A DNA stretch of 30,142 nt, from NCBI GenBank assembly GCA_026770595.1, contig MU633678.1:1-30142 (forward strand). Direction: 5' to 3'. How positions within the stretch are numbered: position 1 is the stretch's first letter; every line of letters begins with the position of its first letter. Source of the DNA: Ochromonadaceae sp. CCMP2298. Its lineage: Eukaryota; Sar; Synurophyceae; Ochromonadales; Ochromonadaceae. The notes beneath the pieces are model-generated. The model did no database searches. It was not told the origin of the DNA and saw nothing but the letters and a program-made list of their open reading frames with translations. Both the position numbers and the translations under genes were made by a program. This document shows positions 10,650 through 19,300 of the stretch, piece by piece.

Positions 10650-11500
10650 TCGCGCAGCCCTGAGGGTGTGGGTGTGGGTGTGGGTGCGGGTATGGGCAGT
10701 CCGGAGGCCCCTGCCCAAGCAGTAGGAGTAGGAATAGGAGCTCGAGTGGGGGTGTTGGGTGAGGCGAGACCCCATGACAAGGCAGACCAGACCCTTCCAA
10801 CTGATGTTATTTTGTAAGTAGAGCAGGGTTTAGAATTTCTTCAGTATTCGGGCGAAGAGAGAATTTTAAAAAGGAACTCGAGAAACAGGAATTTAAATGT
10901 CATGCGAGGCCAACAGGCGAAGAGATTCGATACAAGTTGGTTTATTGTCTGTTGAAGTTGTTCGCGTATACCCTACCTGAAAATACAAATTGATAACTTA
11001 CCTTTTGAAAAGTAAGGCCATCCACTAAGTTCAATTTGAAAGTATAGGAACCTAGGCACCTTTATAAACATAAAAAACGCCAATATTTACCATATTTCGG
11101 CACATAACTTTCCAAAAAGCCGGACATCCACCAATGACTAAAAATTATTTCATTCGTTTAGGCGCTTCTAGCAAGCAAAAGCAACAGTACCGAATAAAGA
11201 TTAGTATCTTTCGTCCGCATGGATCTGGGGTATCCAAGGTTGCGGCTGGCAATCTGCAGCTCTTGCCAGCCGCCTGCTGGCAGTCGAGGGTATACTCGCG
11301 TGCCTGGTTGCTCTTCCGAAGGGGTTTGCGGCCACAGCGCTCCTCGCCGGAACAAATCGGAAAAGGATTTTTTATTTAAATTTTTTGTTACTTTTTCCCT
11401 GCATTCATACAAGAAGGGGTACGATACAGAAGGTATTACCCCTACATTAAGGTGTTGCCATTAAGAGGTCCCAAAAATCTGGTTTTCTAAAGGCGGGTTT
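10650..11500. other. Convergent 3' flank between DRC4 and the coiled-coil gene
   Basis: This region follows the DRC4 stop and faces the predicted end of the minus-strand gene. The first 170 bp stay GC-rich and open in the DRC4 frame. From about 10820 to 11210 the DNA is AT-rich with no coding signal. A GC-rich island at about 11219-11370 holds a strong hairpin. Overlapping 80-codon open frames on both strands there are mutually exclusive and not protein-like. Confidence 0.5.
11242..11273. other. Perfect 11-bp stem hairpin
   Basis: GCGGCTGGCAA at 11242-11252 pairs exactly with TTGCCAGCCGC at 11263-11273 across a 10-nt loop. It sits in a GC-rich island inside AT-rich intergenic DNA. It could be part of a structured RNA or a degraded mobile element. 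No known RNA family was recognised. Confidence 0.7.
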
Positions 11501-13710
11501 TTAGAAGGGGGCTCTGGAAGTCTTGGCAGGTACGCGGGCGCTGTGGGTGCGGTGGGTGCGGTGGACAAAAGAGGAACGAATTGGGTAACGAGTTGGGAAT
11601 GGGGGAAAGGGAGAATACGTGAGGGGCGTGTGAAAGAGCATGCAGCAAGAGTACATTACAGGTCAGGGACAGGGGCACACTATACCGCGTCTCCTACTGC
11701 TTACCCTTGGCTCGACTTGCTGAGTCGCATTCTGTGCATCACTGAGGGGAATTGGGTAACGAATTTGGGATGGAATGAGGGAATACATATAAGTAACGTG
11801 TGGTATGTGGTATGTGGTATGTGGCGTGTAGTATGTGGTATGTGGCGTGTGGAGGTAAAAGGGCAGCGAGAGCACAGCACTGCTGCTCAGCAGACACGAA
11901 GCAGAGCAGAAAACAAGCAAGACAAACAAGAGACTGATTTGAATATTTCTGCATTCTCACCCCTGCTGAGCATGATTGGGTCGTCGGTGATGGCGTCGAT
12001 GGTGGGCCTGTTGATGCCCCTCTCCACGTAGGACATGCCCACCTTCACCGCCTTCCGCTGCTTCACCTCCGACACCTGCACGTCCAGAGTAACTCTATAG
12101 GCCTCCTGCTTCTCGCGATACCTTCGCCACTTCTCCTCCTCGCCCGCCCGGTGCGCATCCGCATGCGCCTTAGCGAAGTCCTTGAAGACCAAGTCAGAGT
12201 CGTGCTGCTGCACAGCCTCCGCCTTCTTCTTCACAATCTGCCGCTCGTTCTCCTTCAGCTGCATGTACGTGCGCTGCCTCCTGTCCACCTCCTTCTTCTG
12301 CTCCTTCTCGATATCCGCGGCCTCCTTTCTCTGCTGCTCCTTCAGCAGCAGCTGCTCGGTGCGGATCTCTGCATCCCGGATAGCCTTGCCTGCCCCCTCT
12401 TGTGCAAATTTCTGCCCATGCTTGCCCATCTGCTCCATGCGCATCTGGTGGTGTTAAATGTGTTCAGGTGTTATTATATGTGTTGTTGTGTTCATGTGTT
12501 GTTATAGGTGTTATTACGACAGGTAGTGGTAGTGGTACCTGGAATGCGTTTTCTCTCTCGATGGCTTCTCTGTCCAGCTTAGCGGCATAGGCCAGCATCA
12601 GCACCTGGTCGTAGGCCGCCTCTGCCTCCTTGGCCACCCCCCTCAGCCTCAGGTTCTCCCTGTTCTCTGCCTTGATCTTCTCCTGTGCCTCGAGCTTTTC
12701 TCTTCTGATACTAGCCACCTTCTGAGCGTCCTGGGCCATCTTCTCTATGTTCAGCTGCTGGTTGCGTGAGTCCATATCAAGCGCCTCCTGCCTCTCCGAG
12801 GCCGCCTTGCGCTGCTTCTCCTCGATCTGCAGTCTTCTGAGGTCTGACTCATCGTGGTCCTTCTGCTTGATTCGGTCGAATTTGGCCTTCTCCTCTCCCT
12901 TATAGCAGTCGATGTCCAACCGCATACGACTCGCATACCCATTCACGTCCAGGGCACCGTCATTGTGCAGACGCCTGGCCTCCTCCATGTGCTCGTCCAG
13001 GCTCTTGCGGAATGCCATCTTCTTAGCACGCGCTGCTGCCTTCTCCTGTCTCTCTGCCTCCTCCGATAGCAGCAGCTGGTACGAGGAAATCATCTTCCAC
13101 TCACTCCCGGAGGGTGGCCGGGCAGGCAAAACTTCAAGCTGTGCAGAGGAGGAGAGGAAGAGGGGTTCGTTGGTGGAGGGCGAGGAGGGCTTGTCGGGGC
13201 TGGGCAGGTGGTTGAAGTCGAGGTGGTGCTTGCCCACGGCTGCCTTCATGTTCAGCGTGCTGCTGATCTCTCGCTCGAGGGAGCTGATGTCATCCTTGCC
13301 GATCTGCACGTGGGAAGTCAGGAACTCTTCCACGAAGAAGGTGATCAGCGCTGAGTGCTTGCTGCAGAGGACAGAGGACAGGCAGGCAGACAGTTAGAGG
13401 ACAGTACGCGAGGAGAGAGGAAAAAAGAAAAAAGGTCAGACGATTGGAAAAATACATGCCTCTCTATTGCCCAGCCCACCCACCTGCCGAACTTCTTCAC
13501 CAGCCTGACGATAAGGATGCAGCCCAGCCTGCCGCGCTCCTCCTTATTCTTCTCTGTGTCCAGGATAGCCTCGAGCTGCCTGCGCTTGCCCGCGTCCATG
13601 CGGGTGCTGGGTCTGTCGGCGTCTCTGTACGGCACTTTGCCCGGACTCAGCATGGGCTGAAATTTTGGCGTGGGGAGCTTAGGAACCCTACCGGTAGGTC
13701 TTCTTTGCAT
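11501..13710 (-). CDS. Coiled-coil protein, probable ciliary/axonemal (family not named)
   Basis: Proposed minus-strand exons are 13710-13484, 13361-12539, 12444-11961, 11741-11705 and 11540-11501, all with GT-AG boundaries, giving about 536 aa. The first three exons are well supported by frame continuity. The last two are short and inferred from splice consensus; without the final splice, translation would stop at 11701 (about 524 aa). An N-terminal segment (residues 60-110, reading LVKKFGSKHSALITFFVEEF across the first junction) resembles a short helical region seen in many protist ciliary proteins. From about residue 150 to 510 the protein is a long Glu/Lys/Arg-rich helix of the trichohyalin-plectin-homology style, as in CFAP45, CFAP53 and MNS1. 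I cannot choose among these. It lies tail to tail with DRC4. The start ATG at 13710 is preferred, but the frame is open upstream to 14214. Confidence 0.65.
11801..11852 (+). repeat. 7-bp microsatellite (TGGTATG)7 in an intron
   Basis: Seven units starting at 11801 and repeating every 7 bp, three with substitutions (TGGCGTG twice, TAGTATG once), lie within the proposed third intron (11742-11960) of the minus-strand coiled-coil gene. Confidence 0.9.
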
Positions 13711-14436
13711 TGTGAGGTTCTGTGGGGGGTATTGACGCAGCCGGGTGTGGAGAGGGTGGGGGTGCACAGCAGGGGGTGCTTGGTTGCAGCTGCCGATGTC
13801 TTTCCTGCGCGCGGTGAGACAAGGAGCGTCGCGGACGAGCAGCGTCGCGTAGAATTGAGCTGTATGCGCGGGAGGCAAGTTAGGAGGCAGACAGCAGGGG
13901 GGGGCTTGGAAAGTTTCTTTGATATCTTCAAATCGATCCAAAGACAGCGATGGGCAAAACTGGACAAATGCGAAACGTCTGGGATAGGAATACTGGGCCA
14001 AAACCTGGTTGCACTGTGTAAGCGGTGTAAAACCAGCCTCGACAGGGAAAGCGGTGTTAGCCCAATCGGCGGGGAAATAGTTACTACCTTTGCGAGGGGT
14101 CATCTGCATTTGTAAACTAGAATACAACAGTTGAACGCCTCCCAATTGCAGTGCGGGGGACTGTCCAACGCAACAGGTACCATTTCCTCCGCCGCAGCCA
14201 GCCAGAGGGTTCAAATCCCACAGTAAAAATCACACCAACACTTCCCCCCCACTTTGTCCGATCTCATTGTTTAAACAGAAATCTTCGAAATTTATTCTAC
14301 TAGAAATGTCAACAAAATCGTGTGATGTTTTTGTGCCCCCCAATGCAAGGCTAGGAATAAACCCCCTGGGAACTGGGTCCCCTTACCCCTTATCCCCCCC
14401 CCCAGCGCTACCTTGAGCAAAACTTTAGGCCCAAGC
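13711..14436. other. Spacer between the AKR 3' end and the coiled-coil gene start
   Basis: Both flanking genes are on the minus strand. The frame of the coiled-coil gene's first exon stays open upstream to 14214, with possible starts at 14109, 14103 and 14214. Part of that upstream translation (about 13900-14110, with SNYFPADW and YSYPRRFAFVQF) looks more protein-like than random. It is left outside the gene because the next section is Pro/His/Leu-rich and not conserved in style. A minus-strand AATAAA occurs at 14296-14291. Confidence 0.45.
14291..14296 (-). terminator. Possible polyadenylation signal (AATAAA) of the AKR gene
   Basis: The minus strand reads AATAAA about 140 nt after the AKR stop codon. 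The position fits a 3' UTR end. Many protists do not depend on this hexamer, so the assignment is tentative. Confidence 0.35.
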
Positions 14437-15567
14437 TCAGACCGAGGTGGGCAGCGCGGCGGTCTCTCTGCGCACCCGGGGGATGGGCAGATTCTTGACG
14501 AACCCGGGCAGTGACATGCCCATGCCCATGAGCGGGTTGGGCAGGTTGAGAGCGGAGTCCTTCGAGATGGCGTCCAGCATGATCACCTCCTCCTGCGTCA
14601 GGCTCCACTTCAGAGCTGCGCAGTTGTCCTGTGCCTGCTCCTTGGTGCGTGCGCCCACGATGGGCACGGTTCCCTTGGCGATGCACCAGTTGATAGCGAC
14701 TTGCGCCATGCTGACGGGGAAGCCTAGTGAGCCCGTCTTGGCCTCTGCTACTCCCTGGATAGCCTTGTTCAGCTGACGAGCGCGGGGCACAGCCGCAGCC
14801 ACCAGCGCTCCGCGGGGGCCGGGCGGCACATCCCGCATTGTGTATTTACCGGTGAGGATGCCCTGGCCCAGGGGTGAGTAGGCCAGCGTGACGACACCCA
14901 GCTCGTCGGCGGTCTTGATGAGGTCAGAGTACTCAGCGCCGCGGCTCAGTAGAGAGTACTGCACCTGGTTTGAGCCCAGGGGGACGCCACGCTCACCTAG
15001 GAACTTGTGCACTGCGCGCAGCTGTGCGGGGCCGTAGTTGGAGACTCCTACTGATCTGATCCAGCCCTTCTGGTAGCACTTGGCCACCCCGTCCCAGTAG
15101 CCTTCGTTGGCGCCTGGTGCGGGCCAGTGGATCTGGTACAAGCCCAGGCTGTCCACGCCCAGCCTGTCCATGCTGTTGCGGCAGGCGGTCATCACGGCGT
15201 CGGACCCGCGGACCCAGGGCTTGGGTGCAAACTTGGTTCCGATCATGGGCTTGACGTCAGAGAAGGAGCGTCTGAATCGGCCCAGCAGCAGCTCGGACTT
15301 CCCCCCCCCGTAGACCTCCGCTGTGTCGAAGAAGTTCACGCCGCCGCGCTGCAGGCAATAGTTGAAGGTCTCCTGCAGGGCCAGGTCCTGGTCGCTGCTG
15401 TAGCGCCAGTATCTCTGGTCGCCCCAGGCCCAGGTGCCGATGCCCAGCTTCGATATTTTAACGCCGCCATTCAGCACGCGGAAGTTGTTGTCGGTGCCCA
15501 GCAGAGCGCTCTGTGCGACTGCGAGCAGCAGGGCCAGAGCGATGAGGACGGTGCACACGTTCGCCAT
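14437..15567 (-). CDS. Aldo/keto reductase with N-terminal signal peptide
   Basis: This is a 376-aa NADPH-dependent aldo/keto reductase in a single exon. The catalytic tetrad is visible as Asp81 and Tyr86 (FFDTAEVYG), Lys112 (IGTKF) and His147 (YQIHWP). Downstream segments GVSNYG, NQVQYSLLSR, AYSPLGQGILTGKY and GARTKEQAQDN are the usual strand-end and cofactor motifs of the barrel. The overall pattern, including LLLGRF and KFAPKPW, is most like the plant plastoglobule-associated reductase (Arabidopsis At1g06690 type). Residues 1-21 form a hydrophobic signal peptide (VLIALALLLAVAQSA). In an alga with a secondary plastid this could start a bipartite targeting sequence, but no long transit peptide follows, so secretion or the ER are alternatives. 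The substrate is unknown. The gene diverges from the giant ORF across a 740-bp spacer. Confidence 0.95.
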   Translation of the reverse strand: MANVCTVLIALALLLAVAQSALLGTDNNFRVLNGGVKISKLGIGTWAWGDQRYWRYSSDQDLALQETFNYCLQRGGVNFFDTAEVYGGGKSELLLGRFRRSFSDVKPMIGTKFAPKPWVRGSDAVMTACRNSMDRLGVDSLGLYQIHWPAPGANEGYWDGVAKCYQKGWIRSVGVSNYGPAQLRAVHKFLGERGVPLGSNQVQYSLLSRGAEYSDLIKTADELGVVTLAYSPLGQGILTGKYTMRDVPPGPRGALVAAAVPRARQLNKAIQGVAEAKTGSLGFPVSMAQVAINWCIAKGTVPIVGARTKEQAQDNCAALKWSLTQEEVIMLDAISKDSALNLPNPLMGMGMSLPGFVKNLPIPRVRRETAALPTSV

Positions 15568-16307
15568 GACTTGTTTTGTGCGAGGTAGAGGTGAAATGGA
15601 GGGATTGTGCGCCGAATATTAGGACTGGACCAGCGAGTGTCCGTCGAGATTGTTTTGAGGCTGCAAGAGAGAACGCGCGACAGAGGTTTAAGGTATGAAA
15701 ATGTTAACAGTTTAAGGGAGGGTCAACCCCAGGACGATGACAGAGCAGGACAAGAGAGGATTGGATTGTGCTTCTTCAGATCTTCAACAATGTTCAACAG
15801 TTCAAGATAAAAATTCAACGGTTTCGTTCCCCCTTGGTCCCGGGTCCCCTGCTGTAGTTACCCGTGTGTAATCATATATATATAATCATTATCATACGCG
15901 TGTAGAATGAAGCATATAAAAAAGATAGCTTCAGTTACTGGCGAATCACTATGTCGACAATGGGGTCTCGTTCAACACGTTGCGCAGCTTTATCCTAAGA
16001 GGTGGGAACTATAGTGTATAGCAAATAGCGGATTCTGTATTGTAATCCCTTGGGAATATCTTTTGTCTCGACCGTTACATTTTGCTGGTAGAGACTGGAG
16101 ACCCCTGGGGAAGAGTCATTGTTGGATTGTTCTTACTCGTACAGTCGTACCCCTTCTGACTGGCATCTGAGACGAAGTAGGCAAGTCAGCTTGGGATATA
16201 GAAGATTCTGACGAGGGCGAGTGAGCTTGGGGTGGAGAAGCTTGGCCCGGACTGCACTGACCTGATGTTTTGGCACTGCACGAAGTTTTGGCCCTGATCC
16301 CAGCAAG
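15568..16307. promoter_or_regulatory. Divergent promoter region between the AKR and giant genes
   Basis: The AKR gene reads left and the giant gene reads right from this 740-bp stretch, so it should contain both promoters and leaders. A run of alternating TA (catatatatataatc) lies near 15872-15886. Two related segments, gtcagcttgggatatagaag (16186-16205) and gtgagcttggggtggagaag (16221-16240), form an imperfect direct repeat shortly before the giant gene's ATG. No RNA gene was seen. A 67-codon open frame at 15607-15810 is probably chance. Confidence 0.45.
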
Positions 16308-19300
16308 ATGTCGGCGAGGAGTGCAGCCTCTTCAGCAGGGGCCTTGAGCAGCCGCGAGCCATCCTTCAATGAGCTCATGAGCGAGTCCTACCATGAGCCA
16401 AATCTGGAGGAGGACGAGGACGCATCGAGGGAGATGGAGGCCTTCCTGGCCGCGCTGGACAAGAACGACCTGGCAGAGGAGATAAAACGAGAGGTGAAGA
16501 GCAAGCTGCAGGCAGTCACCAGCAAGCTCACCACGCTCTTCAACAAGCAGCGCGATCTGGGACAGGGGGAGGAGGAGGAGGTGGGGGCGATCAGTACGGA
16601 GGCGCTGATGCGCAATCCGGAGGACGAGGACGCTCTGAAGCTGAACCGCAAGCAGGAGCAGCAGAAGATTTTGCTGCTCACCAAGAGGCTCAACGCGCAG
16701 ACCAAAACACTCGAGCTGACTGAGCAGAAGACCCGCGCTACTACTAGGCAGTGGACGGGAGACAAGGAGTTGCACTTGGCGGAGATGGCTCGGAAGGACG
16801 TTGAGGTGCACGATATGGAGGTGCGACTGCATGTGATGGAGAAGAAGGCGCGCACTGCTGAGCAGGTGATTCGAGATAGACATATGGTGAACCAGGGGGA
16901 GGTCGAGGGGGACGGGGGGTTCGAAGTAATGAAGGAGAGGCACGACGCGCTTGTGCTGAATTCGGCGTCGAAGAAGGAAGAGTTAGCTACATTGACGCAG
17001 ACTCTGTGGGACACCAAGCTGGAGCTATCCAGCGCAGGCATGAAGATCGACGCACTCACCAGTAGAGTGGAGGACTTGGTGAAGCGTGGGGACAGTCTGC
17101 ATGACCAGATGGAGAGCATGGAGAAGGAGGAGGGCAACCACGTCAAGCACACGAAAAAGGCCATCGAGGAGAGCAAGAGGGCGCAGCAGGAGCTCGCTAC
17201 TGAGGTGTTGAGAAGCGAGTCCCTGGCTGCACAGCTTCAAAAGCAGCAAGCAGACTTGGGAAAGCGCATGGAGGGGCAGGTGGAGCAGCAGCGGCAGATT
17301 GAGGAGTTGGTAGGGCAGTTGGCGGTGCAGAAGAGAGAGGCGGAAGAGAGAGAGGCGGAGCTCGCAGCAGAGGCGAAGCACCTACGCATTGATCGAGAGA
17401 CGTCACTAAGGAACTGCAAGAAACTCAAAAGCGTGCTGGGGGAGGTAGTCTCCCAGTGCTCAACACTGACCCAGTCGATGCAGGAGTGCGAGACGCAGAT
17501 GCAGGGCAGGCTCAAGAGGGAGGAGAGCAGGGCACGGGAGATGCAGATCGACCTAGCTAACGCGGTCAGCAACCTTGGGGTTAGTGCGCTAAGGAAGGGG
17601 GCGGTGGCTGTGGAGTTTCAGAGCAAGCACCGGGTGGATATGGCGGAGGACGGGGCGAGGAGGGAGGTGGAGGGGCTGCAGAGGCGGGTGCAGGAGCTGG
17701 GCAGGGACCTGGCCAGCAGAGACGAGCAGGAGGAGGTGCGGGTGGCGGAGAAGGAGACAGAGCATGTGGTGGCGGTGGCTGCGGTGGGCAAGGAGCTGGC
17801 TACCGCAAAAGCCGTTATTGATCGACTCAACGGGAAGCTGAGCGGGGTGCAGAAGCAGCAGGGCTCGCAGATGGATTTCGACCTGGGGGAGAAGGAGAAG
17901 GCGGATGAGGCGGATAGGGTGCAGAGGGAGCAAAGGGAGGAGCAGGTGACCGCGATGGGCAAGGAGCTGGCCGCCGCAAAAGCCGTTATTGAGCGAAATG
18001 CAGCGCTGGAGGTGGAGTTGCTCAAGGTGCAAACGCAGAGGGCTGAGGCGGATAGGGTGCTGGGGGAGGAGAGGGAGAGGGCGGGGGAGCAGAGGGAGCA
18101 GATAGCAGCGCTCAAGAGGGAGCTCAGTGACTTACAGCTGAGGGAGAGGGAGAAGGTGAATACTGTCTCCCTGACCCTTGATGGGGACTCTAAGAAGGCG
18201 GACACTGAGAAAGAGAGGGAGAGGGAGAGGGAGAAGGAGAGGGAGAGGGAGAAGGAGTGGGAGAGGGAGAAGGAGAGGGAGAAGGAGAGGGAGAAGGAGA
18301 GGGAGAGGGAGATTGAGAGGGAGAAGGAGAGGGAGAAGGAGAGGGAGAGGGAGGGCGAGAAGGGGAGGGAGAAGGAGAAGGAGAGTAGGGGCGAGATGGC
18401 ACGCAGTATTGAGATTGCAGTATTGAGGGAAGAGCTGGCAGCACAAGCTAAGGAGATAAAGAGGTTGGGCACCGAGAGGCAGCAATCACAGAGGGAGCTG
18501 GAGCTAGCACGGGAGACGGCAGAGAGGGGGGCAGAGGCTGTGGCTGCTCAGAGGAGCGAGGAGGCATCGGAGACGGAGATGAAAGATCAGCAGCCGGACG
18601 AGGTCCCTGCCTCCTATGGGGGGTATCTAAAGGCCAAGGGAGAGGTGGGGGACAAGAGGGAGGAGATGGTAAAGGTGGAGAACGTGGTAAGGAGGGTGGA
18701 GGTAGAGGAGGAGGGGGAGGTGGATGCAGTGACTCTGTTGCTGCGGCAGCTGCAGGGGGAGCTGCTGGACAAGGCTCGAGTGGAGGCCCTGCTCCGGCAC
18801 AGCATCCTGACTGACAACTACTACTTCGACTCTGCTGCTGCTGCATTTACCAACGTGTACCCGGTGGAGGAGCATTTGATGGAGGACCTGGTGGACTCGT
18901 TTCACACACTGGGGCAGGACGTGCTGGTAGTGCTGAGGTCCGTAATGGGCACTGGGGAGACAGAGGACGATCAGGATGGAGAGGAGGGGTATAAGCACGC
19001 TGCCTCCCCAACCTCTGTGGTGGATGGGCTCGAAGCGATGCTGTTGAAATCTGCGCAGACGTTGGTGCTGAGTTTGGAGAAGAGCAAGGAGAGGAACTTC
19101 CAACGATTGAAGGCTGAGCAGAGGGGGGCCATGGATTCTCTCACGAAGGAGACGGATCGTGAGATAGAGCTGGCCAGGGAACAGGCGACTATGTACGTTA
19201 CTGCGGCATTCGCTGGGCAGTTGTTGGAGATGGAGAAGCAGAATGCCGAGGCGGAGGCGCGGCTGGACGATGCGTTGAGAATGCTCAGCACGCTGGAGGA

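Noticed and set aside
11134-11412. Overlapping 80-codon open frames on both strands
   Set aside because: Three mutually overlapping frames in a short GC island are explained by composition; none resembles a known protein.
14204-14225. tRNA-like B box (GGTTCAAATCC)
   Set aside because: A T-arm-like sequence is present with one stem mismatch, but there is no matching acceptor stem or A box upstream on the same strand.
15607-15810. 67-codon open frame in the divergent promoter
   Set aside because: Short, no homology recognised, and located where promoters of both flanking genes must lie.
17618-18472. 284-codon Ser/Leu-rich minus-strand open frame
   Set aside because: It is the antisense of the purine-rich coiled-coil coding region, so long open frames rich in Ser/Leu/Pro are expected.
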